DNA of 40,000 nucleotides, taken from Symbiodinium natans. Lineage: Eukaryota; Sar; Dinophyceae; Suessiales; Symbiodiniaceae. The notes under the pieces are model-generated. The model was not told the origin of the DNA. It ran no database searches and worked only from the letters and a program-made list of their open reading frames with translations. Numbering within the stretch: position 1 is the stretch's first letter; each line of letters opens with the position of its first letter. Below are positions 24,504 to 33,462 of this stretch, one piece after another. Location: NCBI GenBank assembly GCA_905221605.1, contig CAJNDS010001668.1, positions 444,776-484,775 of the forward strand, read 5' to 3'. Made by a program: the position numbers and the translations under genes.

Positions 24504-24860
24504 CGGGTTTAGGGTTTAGGGTTTCGGGTTTGGGTGTTTAGAGGGAGTCCGTGGTATTCAGGTGGCGTCAGAGGGCTTCCGGGAGTTTCGTGGGGTTTAG
24601 GGTTTCATAGGGTTTTAGGGTTTTGGGGTTTTGGGGTTCAGGGGTGCACTGGTTTAGGGTTTAAGGGTTGTACGGTTTCGGTGCAGGGGTTTAGGGCTTA
24701 CGGTTTTAGGGTTGGGTGTTGGGGAATTGGGGTTTTTGGGTTCTAGGGTTTTGGCGTTTTAGGGTCAGCGTGCAGGGATTTAGGGTTTCAGGGTTTAGGG
24801 TTTTGGAGCTTCAGGGGAAAGGGTTTTAGGGTTGTGGGGTGTGGGGTTTTAGGCTTTAGC
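24504..24860. repeat. Degenerate TTTAGGG-like tract
   Basis: Irregular GGGTTTN units. No supported gene. Confidence 0.72.
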
Positions 24861-24905
24861 TTTTTGGGTAACTCCACTGTACCAGGGCAACACGGGCAAT
24901 TGCAG

Positions 24906-25012
24906 ACCCTAAACCCTAACCCCTAAACCCTAAACCCTAAACCCTAAACACTACTAAACCCTAAACACTACTAAACCCTAAACCTACTAAACCCTAAACC
25001 CTAAACCCTACC
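24906..25012. repeat. CCCTAAA array with CACTACTAAA interruptions
   Basis: Heptamers broken three times by ACTACTAAACCC, a small higher-order variant. Confidence 0.88.
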
Positions 25013-25262
25013 CTTACATCTGGCTTCTCCCTTCTGCAATACTTAGAGTACTCCAAAACGCAAGATCAGGTTAACCAAAGCTCATCTGAGACCTAAAGAG
25101 AAACCATAAAGGCCTGCTTAAGCCATGACATTACTCAACCCCCCACAAAAATAATCAAAAAAAACAACAAACAAAGCTAACAAACAGCACCCAAGCCCTT
25201 AGCTTAAACCCTAAAAGAAACGCCCAAGCCACAAACCCCAAGCCCTAGAAGCCCTCGACCAA
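25013..25262. other. A-rich unique stretch, no gene seen
   Basis: Becomes strongly A-rich at 25140-25200. No frame is convincing on either strand. Confidence 0.5.
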
Positions 25263-25375
25263 AGCCCTGAGCCCCTAAGCCCTAAACCCTAAACCCTAAA
25301 CCCTAAACCCTAAACCCTAAACTCCAAACCCTAAACCCTAAACCCTAAACCTTAAACCCTAAACCCTAAACCCTG
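25263..25375. repeat. CCCTAAA array
   Basis: About fifteen heptamers. Confidence 0.94.
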
Positions 25376-25444
25376 AAGGCGTCGGCCATGATGGCCCCGG
25401 CTGGTGGCATGCTGCCAGCCCACGGCCCAGTCTCAGCCGGAGGA
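25376..25444 (+). CDS. Exon-like island, Ala/Gly/Met-rich
   Basis: Frame KASAMMAPAGGMLPAHGPVS then AGG. Low-complexity but open, between opposite arrays. Confidence 0.42.
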
Positions 25445-25604
25445 TTTAGGGTTTAGGGTTTTTAGGGTGACGGTGTCGGCATTCCAAAATTTTCACGGCT
25501 TAGAGTTTGGAGGGTTTAGGGTTTAAGGGTAGGGTTTAGGGGTTTCGGGTGTGGGGTTTGCAGGGTGTAGGGTTTGCGTGATTTGGGCTTCGGGTTTCGG
25601 TAAG

Positions 25605-25694
25605 TACCTCTACGGCTCCTCTCTGTGGTTGCTGTCTTTGAATTTTTTGTTGGGGCGACCGGGGGCGGTTGAAGTACTGGGGACTTTTGGCCCC
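25605..25694 (+). CDS. Exon-like island, hydrophobic
   Basis: After GTAAG the frame YLYGSSLWLLSLNFLLGRPG continues with AVEVLGTFGP to TAA 25695. Possibly a transmembrane segment. GTAAGT at 25600 could instead be a donor. Confidence 0.45.
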
Positions 25695-25709
25695 TAAACC
25701 CTTCTACAG

Positions 25710-25759
25710 AGACCCCAAGTGAAACCTGCCATGCAGGGAAAGATCTCGGGGGTACGCTG
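25710..25759 (+). CDS. Short exon-like island
   Basis: After TTCTACAG the frame TPSETCHAGKDLGGTL runs into CCCTAAG units. Confidence 0.42.
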
Positions 25760-25989
25760 AACCCCAAGCCCTAAAGCACCCCAAACCCTAAGCCCTAAAC
25801 CCACCCCCACCCCCCACCCCCCAGACCCACCTAGCCAAAATCCCTTTCCCCTGTTGTGGTTGCTTGGAACCCTTTGAGGCCTAAACCCAGCTTGAGGGTC
25901 TTTAGGCTTTTCAGTCCGTGAGCTTAGGGTTTAAGGTTTAGGCCTTAGGGTTGAGTCGGGGCTTTGGGGTTCCGGTGTAGACTGCCCAG

Positions 25990-26049
25990 GTGGTCGTCAT
26001 GCGCGACTTCCCCCACTTTCACACGCTGAGCCTGGGCTTAGGGTGGAGG
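25990..26049 (+). CDS. Exon-like island, unknown
   Basis: After GCCCAG the frame VVVMRDFPHFHTLSLGLGWR stays open for more than 25 codons. It begins like the island at 18986 (VVVEWDNF), perhaps by chance. Confidence 0.57.
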
Positions 26050-26091
26050 TGTTTAAAGTCTCCGACGGCTTGGGCTTAGGGTTCTAGACCC

Positions 26092-26240
26092 TAAACCACT
26101 AAACCCTAAACCCCAAACCCTAAACCCTAAACCCTAAACCTTAAACCCTAAACCCTAAACTCTAAACCCTAAACCCTAAAGCCTAAACCCCAAACCCCAA
26201 ACCCCTAAACCCCAAGCCCCAAACCTCAACCTAAACCCAC
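26092..26240. repeat. CCCTAAA/CCCCAAA array
   Basis: About twenty heptamers. Confidence 0.92.
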
Positions 26241-26406
26241 TGACTGGACACCCAAACCGCATGGATTTATGGCACTCTAGGGCTTGATGGTTTTAAGGCT
26301 TCAGTTTAGGGTTTAGGGGTTAGGGTTTAGGGTTCAGGGTTTAGGGTTTGGGTTTAGGGTTTTCGGGTGTTTAGGGTTTCAGGGGCTTGGGGCTGTTAGG
26401 TTAGTT

Positions 26407-26470
26407 GTCGCCATAGTCCCCGTCTACCCAACCACCTCGCAGTATCTGGAAAGTTCATCTCCTTGCACAG
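26407..26470 (+). CDS. Exon-like island, unknown
   Basis: Frame VAIVPVYPTTSQYLESSSPC then TG, with a possible G|GTGCCC donor. The next ~30 bp lead into a family C repeat, so the exon/element border is again close. Confidence 0.48.
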
Positions 26471-26493
26471 GTGCCCTCTTTTTTGGGGTAGTT

Positions 26494-26612
26494 TGCATGG
26501 TCCCTGAATATGGTCCCTTGACCTCTTTAAAGGGTTCTGATGTGGGCCCTTGGGTTGTATAGGGTAGACAAGGGGTGTATAAAAGGGTCCCTGTTTCAGG
26601 GCCCATAGTAAT
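26494..26612 (+). repeat. Dispersed repeat family C, copy 2
   Basis: GCATGGTCCCTGAATATGGT...TTTAAAGGGTTCTGATGTGG, GGGCCCTTGGGTTGTA and two GGGTRKAYAAGGGG-like units. The right end CTGTTTCAGGGCCCATAG is a loose inversion of the left end. Confidence 0.75.
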
Positions 26613-26639
26613 TATAACTACCCTAAGACTCTGTGTATA

Positions 26640-26822
26640 ACCACCCTAAACCCTAAACGCAAACCCTAAACCCTAAACCCTAAACCCTCAACCCTAAACC
26701 CTAAACCCTAAACCCCAAACCCTAAACCCTAAACCCTAAACCCTAAAGCCTAAGGCCTAAACCCTTAACCCTAAACCCTAACCCCTAACCCCTAAACCCT
26801 AAACCCTAAATCCTAACCCCCT
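26640..26822. repeat. CCCTAAA array
   Basis: About twenty-four heptamers with CCCTCAA and GCCTAAG variants. Confidence 0.93.
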
Positions 26823-26830
26823 CTCCACAG

Positions 26831-26916
26831 AACATCACCTGGTAGTCAGCTCAGGAACTCGGCCGGCGTTTTTTTCCGAGGCGCTCGCGGCTCCTGATTG
26901 CTTTGAAGCTTTGCGG
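26831..26916 (+). CDS. Exon-like island, unknown
   Basis: After CTCCACAG the frame gives HHLVVSSGTRPAFFSEALAA then PDCFEALRV. Good acceptor context and strong bias. Family unknown. Confidence 0.58.
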
Positions 26917-27018
26917 GTTTAGGGTTTAGGGTTTAGGGTGTAGGGTTTAGGGTTTAGGGTCTAGGGTCTAGGGTTTAGGGTTTAGGGATTAGGGTTTAGG
27001 GTTTAGGGTTTAGGGTAA
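26917..27018. repeat. TTTAGGG array
   Basis: About fourteen heptamers with TGTAGGG and TCTAGGG. Confidence 0.93.
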
Positions 27019-27035
27019 GGAAAGAATCGGGGGTT

Positions 27036-27395
27036 TTGGGTTCAGAGCAGACAGGCGCAGGGTGCAGGGCATCTTTTCAGGCTTCTTTAAGGCTTGCAAC
27101 CGATGTCGCCATGCGAAAGTACGGTCATTTTTCGGCATTTCGTGCTTCTGACGGCTACCGAGTCTTTGCCAGCACTCACAGCGTTGGGGAGGGTTTTTTA
27201 CGTACGCAAAAGCGTCCTTCACGCTTTTTTCTGTCCTTGAAACATTCGAAACGGCCTCACAGCAATACGCACGATGGTCACTTGCGTGTTCGCAGCGCGT
27301 GCGAATGGTCAGAGCATGCATGCCCGCATGACGATAAAATCCGTGTTACCAGTGCATGCGGTTGGCCAGAGCGTCTCGAGTCATTATCTTGTTGA
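27036..27395 (+). CDS. ORF of about 119 codons with internal peptide repeats
   Basis: Array-free. The frame carries a repeated motif: ASDGYRVFASTHS, then THDGHLRVRSACEWSEHAC, then HDDKIRVTSACGWPERLE. The last two are about 22-23 residues apart and align over most of their length (D-x-x-x-R-V-x-S-A-C-x-W-x-E). A 103-codon minus frame overlaps, but only the + frame shows the repeat with conserved Trp and Cys. The start is uncertain; it may be part of a larger exon. No known repeat family assigned. Confidence 0.47.
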   Translation: MGSEQTGAGCRASFQASLRLATDVAMRKYGHFSAFRASDGYRVFASTHSVGEGFLRTQKRPSRFFLSLKHSKRPHSNTHDGHLRVRSACEWSEHACPHDDKIRVTSACGWPERLESLSC

Positions 27396-27584
27396 AGTCG
27401 TACCAGGCTCTGCTTGACACACTGCTTCGTCGGAATCCTCATCCCAGCCTGACCCATGACTCAGATCCCTCAGGAGGAGCCATAGGGTTCAGGGTGTTTA
27501 GGGTTTCTAGGGCTGAGGACTTTTAGGTTAGGGTTCGGGGTACATAGGGTCTAGGAATTTGGGGCTAAACCTCCCAGTTTTTCT

Positions 27585-27668
27585 GGGCCCTAAACCCTAA
27601 ACCCTAAACCCCAAACCCTAAACCCTCAAACCCTAAACCCTAAACCCCAAACCCTAAACCCTAAACCG
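27585..27668. repeat. CCCTAAA/CCCCAAA array
   Basis: About eleven heptamers. Confidence 0.9.
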
Positions 27669-27677
27669 CAAACACAG

Positions 27678-27739
27678 GCAGCGATGCCTCCCGCCTTTTT
27701 CTTACGCTGCTCCTGGGCAGTGGGCTGAGATTGCTTAAG
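27678..27739 (+). CDS. Exon-like island, hydrophobic
   Basis: After ACACAG the frame SDASRLFLTLLLGSGLRLLK leads into TTTAGGG-like sequence. Possibly a membrane helix. Confidence 0.53.
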
Positions 27740-27885
27740 AGTTTAGGGAAGTCCTGCTTTTAGGGTTTAGGGTTTAGGGTTTAGGGTTTAGGATTTAGGG
27801 TTGGTAAATGTAGACCCCAAAACCCTGAACCCTAAGCCCTACTTCACATAAATCTTGCCTGCGAGTGTAGAGACCTGCACTCGTC

Positions 27886-27990
27886 ATGGGCCCTTCATAT
27901 GGTCCCTAACATCCCTTAAAGGGTTCTGATGTATGGGCCCTTAATTTTTTACGGGGTATATCAGGGGTATATAAGGGGTCATGCAACTAA
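27886..27990 (+). repeat. Dispersed repeat family C, copy 3
   Basis: CATGGGCCCTTCATATGGTC, TTAAAGGGTTCTGATGTATG, GGGCCCTT and GGGTATATAAGGGG-type units match 14558 and 26494. Confidence 0.77.
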
Positions 27991-28047
27991 CAAAGTCCCC
28001 CAAAAAGTAGGATTCCCGTATAATAAGGACCCCAATAAGGTGCCCCC

Positions 28048-28136
28048 CAATTTCCGAAAACCCCCAAATCTGTTAAACCCTAAACCCTAGACCCTAAACC
28101 CTAAACCCTAAACCCTAATTTCGGAAACCCCCAATG
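28048..28136. repeat. CCCTAAA array between near-identical direct repeats
   Basis: AATTTCCGAAAACCCCCAA (28048-28066) recurs as AATTTCGGAAACCCCCAA (28118-28135), with about seven CCCTAAA-type units between. The arrangement resembles an array inserted with duplication of its target. Confidence 0.75.
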
Positions 28137-28141
28137 TAGAG

Positions 28142-28261
28142 AACCTCTTGTATTCTTCGCACAAATCTCTTCCGCGCACCGTGAATGAAAGGTCGTTTGC
28201 ACTGGAGCGGACTTCTGGACTTCGCCCGGTGCTGAGATGGCCTGAAGCTGTGCGCCCTTGA
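28142..28261 (+). CDS. Probable 3'-terminal exon
   Basis: After TGTAGAG the 39-codon frame NLLYSSHKSLPRTVNERSFA continues with LERTSGLRPVLRWPEAVRP to TGA 28259-28261. The AG border and bias are good. Family unknown. Confidence 0.6.
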   Translation, partial: NLLYSSHKSLPRTVNERSFALERTSGLRPVLRWPEAVRP

Positions 28262-28280
28262 GTCCTAAACCCTGAGCCGG

Positions 28281-28362
28281 CTTAGGGTTTAGGGTTTAGG
28301 GCTTAGGGTTTAGGGTTTAGGGTTTCGGAATTAGGGTTTAGGGTTTAGGGTTTAGGGCCCTA
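28281..28362. repeat. TTTAGGG array
   Basis: About eleven heptamers. Confidence 0.9.
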
Positions 28363-28381
28363 AAACCGAAGCCTAAAGCAG

Positions 28382-28477
28382 TTGCTGGGTTCGAGACAGC
28401 TGGGGCGCAGGGGCGTGGAGGGTTCAGAGCATGGCAGCCGTGCGGTTCCTTTTTTGGACTCCGCGTTTTCCTCCGGT
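28382..28477 (+). CDS. Exon-like island, unknown
   Basis: After AAGCAG the frame LLGSRQLGRRGVEGSEHGSR continues with AVPFLDSAFSS into a TTTAGGG array. Well biased. Family unknown. Confidence 0.6.
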
Positions 28478-28679
28478 TTAGGGTTTAGGGTTTAGGGTTT
28501 AGGGTTTAGGGGGAACGGTTTAGGGTTTGGTTGCTGGGACGATGCCCCCAACCTTGTTCCTAGACTAGGTGTTAGGGTCTGGGTTTCTTATGGCAGTTTA
28601 TAAGGAATGATTTCCTATTGAAGGGATATCGGAGCCTCAAATTTGGGGTTTAGGGTTTAGGGTTTAGGGTTCAACTCAG

Positions 28680-28796
28680 GACCAAAGCTCTTTCGACCAA
28701 ACAGTGCTGGAGTTCCTCGACTTGTGGCGCAACGCCGCAGGCTCAGGCGCTGAAGAGGAAGCGTTGGGGGGTGTTACTGCAGAGCCCTATAGGCCC
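28680..28796 (+). CDS. Exon-like island, strongly coding
   Basis: After AACTCAG|G the frame DQSSFDQTVLEFLDLWRNAA continues with GSGAEEEALGGVTAEPYRPL. Acidic, helical, no stop until the CCCTAAA array. One of the most convincing islands; family unknown. Probably belongs with 28382-28477. Confidence 0.68.
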
Positions 28797-28970
28797 CTAA
28801 ACCCTAAACCTAAACCCTAAACCCTAAACCCTAAACCCTAAACCCTAAACCCTAAACCCTAAACCCTAGACCCTAAACCCTAAACCCTAAACCCTAAACC
28901 CTAAACCCTAAACCCTAAACCCTAAACCCTAAACCCTAGACCCTAGACCCTAGACCCTAGACCCTAAGCC
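28797..28970. repeat. CCCTAAA array with CCCTAGA sub-block
   Basis: About 24 heptamers; CCCTAGA clusters at the right end. Confidence 0.94.
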
Positions 28971-29179
28971 CTGGGCCTCAAATCTTGGATCCTGAACCCT
29001 GCACTCCAAGCCCCTAAGCCCTTCAGTTGCAGGCTTTTGGACATTCTTATATCCTGACTAGCTGAATGGGTACACTTTACACTTTTTGGGATACCATAAT
29101 CCCCTATAGAACTGAAAGCGTACACTTTTTTGGGGGGGCCTATGAACTCAGCAACTAAGTATCTTAACCCTCCCCCAAG

Positions 29180-29248
29180 ATTCAGTGTTCCGCATCTACT
29201 GTCATGTGCTATGCGCGGGCTGGCAGGTTCCTGTCCGAACCTTTGATG
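29180..29248 (+). CDS. Possible 3'-terminal exon
   Basis: After CCCCAAG the frame IQCSASTVMCYARAGRFLSE continues with PLM to TAA 29249. Confidence 0.5.
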
Positions 29249-29346
29249 TAAACCCTAATCCCTAAACCCTGAACCCTCCTAAACCGTCCTAGACCCTCCT
29301 AAACCGCCCTAAAACCCTGAACCCTAAACCCAAAACCCAAAACCCT

Positions 29347-29391
29347 GTGGAGCGAGGTCAAGCTGCGCAGAGAGTTCGGCGCTAAGTGCTG
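29347..29391 (+). CDS. Short terminal exon candidate
   Basis: Frame WSEVKLRREFGAKC then TGA 29389-29391. A second frame is open much longer (CGARSSCAESSALSAEGVTR) but crosses repeat-like sequence. Confidence 0.38.
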
Positions 29392-29399
29392 AGGGTGTA

Positions 29400-29700
29400 A
29401 CTAGGGGCCCCCCAAAAAGCCCAGATAAACATCAGGATCCTGCAAACAGGGTTCTTTGGAATCCCCCCGAAAAGGGGTCCTTATACCCCAATAGTAGGAT
29501 CCCCATGTTTCCGCGGTTTTTTTGGGCGCCTATGAACAGCTTTGCGGGTGTTTGGGGTCGAGGGTTGGGTTCAGGGTTGATGCAAGGATCTAGGGTTAAG
29601 GGGTATAAGGAGGGCCCCCTTAGAAGGGACCCGTCATCTTATTCTTATTCCCTATGTAAACCCTATGCATACCTTCTATCGTCCCTTGATACCTACGTAG
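29400..29700. repeat. Dispersed repeat vocabulary (family D)
   Basis: AAGGGGTATAAGGAGGGCCC at 29597 matches 21133 on the same strand and 38310-38336 in inverted form. TTTTTGGGCGCCTATGAAC at 29518 matches 29132. No gene called; the short ORF starting at 29505 is made of these repeats. Confidence 0.6.
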
Positions 29701-29725
29701 CTCCAAAATAAACCCCTAAAGAACC

Positions 29726-29872
29726 CGAAGCCCTAAACCCTATACCCTATACCCTAAGCCCTAAACCCTAAACCCTAAACCCTAACCCTAAACCCTAAAC
29801 CCTAAACCCTAAACCCTAAACCCTAAACCCTACCCCCTAAACCCTAAACCCTAAACCCTAAACCCCCCCCCC
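29726..29872. repeat. CCCTAAA array
   Basis: About twenty heptamers ending in a C-run. Confidence 0.93.
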
Positions 29873-29969
29873 CCGTACCCTAAGGTCCCTACAAGGTCCC
29901 AGGGTACACTAATTTAGTGCCTTGAAGGGTTGCGGTTCCGGGGCAGGGGTGGTCAAAGGTACCACCAAA

Positions 29970-30440
29970 ACCCTAAACCCAAAACCCAAACCCGAAAACC
30001 CAAACCAGAAACCTAAAACCAATTATACCCAAAACCCTAACCCGAAACCCCCAAAACCAGAAAAGAAGAAAACCCGAACCGAAACCTAAACCCGAAACCC
30101 TAAGGCCCATAAGACCATAAACCCTCTCTGACACTAAAGCCGAAAACCGCTAAACCCATAAACCCCCATAAGCCCTATAAGCCCTATAGCCTATAAACCC
30201 TATAAAACCTATAAAACCTCTATAAAAACCCTATAAGCCCCCTATAAACCCTATAAGCCCTTATAAATAAATAAAAATCATAAATATAAACCCTATAAGC
30301 CCTATAAACCCCATAAACCCTATAAGCCCTATAAACCCTAAACCCTATAAATCCTATGAACCCTAAACCCTAAACCCCAGACCCTAAACCCTACACCCTA
30401 AACCCTAAACCCCAAACTCCAAACCCCAAACCCCAAACCC
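29970..30440. repeat. A-rich degenerate CCCTAAA/CCCTATAA tract
   Basis: AACCCGAAA-, CCCTATAAG- and CCCTATAAA-type units; an octamer/nonamer CCCTATAAG block dominates 30165-30350. No gene. Confidence 0.85.
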
Positions 30441-30443
30441 CAG

Positions 30444-30530
30444 GCCCGGCAGCTTCGCAAGCGCGGGCTGCGCCGCGGTGCAGCAACCGTGGGCCGATTC
30501 ACGACCCCGCCTCGCCGAGTGCCCCCTGGG
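30444..30530 (+). CDS. Exon-like island, Arg-rich
   Basis: After CCCCAG the frame ARQLRKRGLRRGAATVGRFT continues with TPPRRVPPG. Very basic. Family unknown. Confidence 0.53.
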
Positions 30531-30640
30531 TTTAGGGTTTAGGGTTTAGGGTTAGGGTTTAGGGTTTAGAGTTAGGGTTTAGGGTTTACGGTTTACGGTC
30601 GAGGGTTCAGGGTCTAGGGTTTAGGGTTTAGGTTTAGGGT
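30531..30640. repeat. TTTAGGG array
   Basis: About fourteen heptamers with TTTACGG and TAGGG variants. Confidence 0.92.
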
Positions 30641-31090
30641 TTGGGGGTTTGGCGGTTTTGGGTTTTGGGGCTTTGGGGGTTTGGGGGTTTGGGGGTTTGG
30701 GGGTTTGGGGGTTTGGGGGTTTGGGGGTGCTTGGGGGTTTGGGGGTTTGGGGTTTTGGGGGTTGGGGGTTTTGGGGGTTTGGGGGGGGGGGTTTGGGGGT
30801 TTGGGGGTTTGGGGGTTTGGGTGTTTGGGGGTTTGGGGGTTGGGGGGTTTGGGGGTTTGGGGGTTTGGGGGTTTGGGGGTTTGGGGGTTTGGGCGTTTGG
30901 GGGTTTGGGGGTTTGGGGTTTAGTGTTTCGGGGCTTTTGGGGGTTTGGGTGTTGAGGGTTGTAGGGCTTCAATGTTGGTAGGCGTCGTTCAGGGTTTAGG
31001 GTTTGGGGGTTTAGGGTTCAGGGTTGGGTTCAGGGGTTTTGGGGGTTTCAATTTCAGGGTTTGGGGCTTTGGGTCTAGGGGAATTGAGGG
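30641..31090. repeat. TTTGGGGG octamer array
   Basis: About 35 octamers to 30925, then irregular. Long Gly/Trp-rich + frames and Pro-rich minus frames (CCCCCAAA translation) are artefacts. The G-rich strand is +. Confidence 0.94.
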
Positions 31091-31219
31091 ATTTAGTAGG
31101 GGTCTTCTCTGCCTCAGGGGTCTTGTCTTTGTCTTCTGCTATGGGCCGTATGGGTCTGTGGTTTGGGGGTCTGTGGGTAGGTGGGTGGAGCGTTTAGGGT
31201 TTGGAGGTGGGGCTCAACC

Positions 31220-31370
31220 TAAACCCTGAACCCTAGACCCTAAACCCTAAACCCTAAACCCAAAGCCCTAAACCCTAAACCCTAAACCCTAAACCCTAAA
31301 CCCTAAACCCTAAATCCTAAATCCTAAACCCTAAACCCTAAACCCTAAACCCCTAAACCCTACACCCTAC
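31220..31370. repeat. CCCTAAA array
   Basis: About twenty heptamers. Confidence 0.94.
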
Positions 31371-31378
31371 GCCTGTAG

Positions 31379-31456
31379 GTTTTGGGGGCCCCGGTGTTCC
31401 AGGTATTTCCAATGCTGGCATGCCTTTGTCACTCGTCTCAGGAAGGAGCTCAAATT
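31379..31456 (+). CDS. Exon-like island, unknown
   Basis: After CCTGTAG the frame VLGAPVFQVFPMLACLCHSS continues with QEGAQI into TTTAGGG-like DNA. An internal CAG|GTATTT (31403) could be the true donor. Confidence 0.58.
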
Positions 31457-31565
31457 AGGGTTAGATTTAGGGTTTAGGGTTTAGCGTCTAGGATTTAGGG
31501 TTTAGGTCTTAGGGTTCAGGGTTTAGGGCTTGGGGTTCAGGATTTTGGGTTTAGGGCTTCGGGTT

Positions 31566-31637
31566 GCGAACTGCAACCCCTATGCCCTTGACACCTTTCT
31601 GAGCCCTATGATCCCCCTGACAGCCCCAAACACCCTA
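31566..31637 (+). CDS. Exon-like island, unknown
   Basis: Frame ANCNPYALDTFLSPMIPLTA then PNTL and TAA 31638. The left border lies in TTTAGGG-like sequence. Confidence 0.48.
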
Positions 31638-31676
31638 TAAATGCCTATAAACCCCTAAACACGAAAACCAATCGAA

Positions 31677-31818
31677 GTTGGGATATCCCCCCCTTGTACT
31701 AACAGTCCTGAATAGAGATGATCGTACTAAGAATAGGGTTTAGGGTTTAGGGTTTAGGGTTTAGGGTTTAGGGTTTAGGGTTTAGGGTTTAGGGTTTAGG
31801 GTTATCCCAACCTCTAAG
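31677..31818. mobile_element. Array-bearing element with short inverted ends
   Basis: GTTGGGATA near 31678 pairs with TATCCCAAC near 31804, around nine TTTAGGG units (31738-31802). The right side ends CTCTAAG, after which coding-like sequence starts. Weaker inverted repeats than families A and B. Confidence 0.55.
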
Positions 31819-31871
31819 CCTTACAATCCGACGAAAAGTTTCAGCGTTTCGGCACAATGTCAGCCTACCAG
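31819..31871 (+). CDS. Exon-like island directly after element
   Basis: After CTAAG the frame LQSDEKFQRFGTMSAYQ ends at CAG|GATCC. Charged and aromatic; family unknown. Confidence 0.57.
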
Positions 31872-31911
31872 GATCCTAAACACTATAAACCCTCAGCCCG
31901 TAGCCAACCCC

Positions 31912-32010
31912 TAAACCCTACACCCTAAACCCTAAACCCTAAACCCTAAACCCTGAACCCTGACCCCTAACCCTGTGCCCTGAACCCGAACCTGAGCCCT
32001 CAACCCTGAG
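31912..32010. repeat. CCCTAAA/CCCTGAA array
   Basis: About thirteen heptamers. Confidence 0.88.
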
Positions 32011-32021
32011 CTGCTTCTCAG

Positions 32022-32108
32022 ACTTATGGCGTGCTTCAGGCGACTCTTGTAAGTTCTGGTCTCGATCCACAAGGGTTTTTTTTCGAGGACCGAAAAACTG
32101 GGGCCTGA
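32022..32108 (+). CDS. Probable terminal exon
   Basis: After CTTCTCAG the 28-codon frame TYGVLQATLVSSGLDPQGFF continues with FEDRKTGA to TGA 32106-32108. A GTAAGT occurs inside (32050), so a shorter exon is possible. Confidence 0.57.
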   Translation, partial: TYGVLQATLVSSGLDPQGFFFEDRKTGA

Positions 32109-32114
32109 GATGTA

Positions 32115-32610
32115 AAGGGTTTAGGGTTTAGGGTTTAGGGTTTAGGGTTTAGGATTAGGGTTTAGGGTTGGTTCAGATCAATCCCGTAGGGAGCCGTTGG
32201 CCCTAAACCTTGTTGTCGGGCTGTTGGGTTCAGGGTTGAAGGGCCTTGCCCTAAACCCTAAACTCTAAACCCTAAACCCTGAACCCTTAGGTTTTAGCCT
32301 TGGGGTTTAGGGCCTTAGCCTTAGGGTTCAGGGTTTCAGGGCCTTAGGGTTCAGGGTCTCGCGCAGGTCTCGGGTCCAGGAAAACATAACGCTGGTGCAG
32401 GGTTCAGGGTTTAGGGTTCCGGGTTTAGGTTTAGGGTTTAGAATTTAGGGTTTAGGGTTTAGGGTTTAGGATTTAGGGATTAGGATTTCGGGTTTAGGGT
32501 TTAGTGTTTAGGATTCAGGGTTTAGGGTTTAGGATTTAAGGTTTAGAGTTTAGGGGGTTTAGGGTTTAGGGTTTGGGGTTCAGGGTTCAGGGTTCAGGGT
32601 CCAGGGCGTG
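32115..32610. repeat. TTTAGGG-type arrays with short linkers
   Basis: Perfect units at 32118-32170 and a degenerate tract at 32395-32605. No gene called between. Confidence 0.82.
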
Positions 32611-32620
32611 CTCTTTGCAG

Positions 32621-32711
32621 CCACTCTCTGCTCTGCGGCCATATGCGCGTTGCGCGCCTGCGGCAAGCAGGAGACTTGCCGGACTTCAACTGCGCGACAT
32701 GTACACGTTGA
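32621..32711 (+). CDS. Probable terminal exon, Cys-rich end
   Basis: After CTTTGCAG the frame HSLLCGHMRVARLRQAGDLP continues with DFNCATCTR to TGA 32709-32711. Four Cys. Closes the gene upstream of the glycosyltransferase-like gene. Confidence 0.57.
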
Positions 32712-32729
32712 GGCCCCGAAGCCCTAAGT

Positions 32730-33040
32730 CCTAAGCCCTAAACCCTAAACCCTGAACGCTGAACCCTAAACCCTAAACCCTAAACCCTAAACGCTAAACC
32801 CTAAACCCTAAACCCTAAACCCTAAACCCTAAACCCTAAACCCTAAACCCTACACCCTACATCAAAAACCCTAAGCCCTAGCCCCCAAATCGTAAATCCG
32901 AAACCCTCAGCCTCAGGGCTTAGGGTTTGGGGCAGCTAGGCAAGTTAGCATCCAACCACCACCCGAAACCCTAAACCCTAAACCCTAAACCCTAAACCTA
33001 ATCCCTAAACCCTAATCCCTAATCCCTAAACCCTAAACTC
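32730..33040. repeat. CCCTAAA arrays
   Basis: Arrays at 32730-32880 and 32965-33035 with an unassigned linker. They lie upstream of the first recognised glycosyltransferase-like exon, so a promoter or a 5' exon could be hidden here, but none is visible. Confidence 0.9.
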
Positions 33041-33047
33041 CAAACAG

Positions 33048-33462
33048 AAGGAAGGCTTCAAAGCTGAATGGGACATGTACCTGGAATCCGATGGAGCGGT
33101 CAGCCGGGTACAAGAAACAGGCGGCTTGAAACAGGTTTTCCGCAGCAAGGGCAATGCAATCTGCGTCTTTCTGTTGCTGTGCTTCACTGCTTTCATTGGT
33201 CGCATTGGCTGGGAGTGGGCGATAATGACGGCAGAACTTGAGCCAGCTCAGATGGCGGCCGAAATGTTACCACTGCCGGCTGGGGAGACAAGGGTGCCAG
33301 AGGCCAGGCCGACGTCGTTTCCAGAGGCATGTAACGTGCTCCTGGCACAGGCCTCTCAGTCGGCTGGAGCGCCTTCTGGCCAACAAGACGAAACGTCGGT
33401 TGTTTGGGTTGGCGGCGCTGAAGGATACACCAATCAAATTCTGTCCATGCTGGACGTGTATC
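33048..33462 (+). CDS. Glycosyltransferase-like gene, exon a: TM anchor, stem, GG-x4-TNQ motif
   Basis: The exon opens after AAACAG and stays open for 138 codons until a family A terminus. It has a short basic N-part, one hydrophobic segment (ICVFLLLCFTAFIGRIGW, residues about 38-55 counted from 33048), a Pro/Ala/Glu-rich stem, then VVWVGGAEGYTNQILSMLDV. A type II membrane anchor plus a GG...NQ loop before a helix is the N-terminal pattern of GDP-fucose-dependent O-fucosyltransferases (the NQ loop binds the sugar nucleotide), so a Golgi/ER enzyme is likely. First ATG at 33075; an upstream exon could supply the start. Family assignment is from motifs only. Confidence 0.68.

Noticed and set aside
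30634-30981. Long open frames on both strands (Gly/Trp-rich on +, Pro-rich on -)
   Set aside because: They translate the TTTGGGGG octamer in three + frames and one - frame; an 8-bp unit without stops gives long ORFs automatically.
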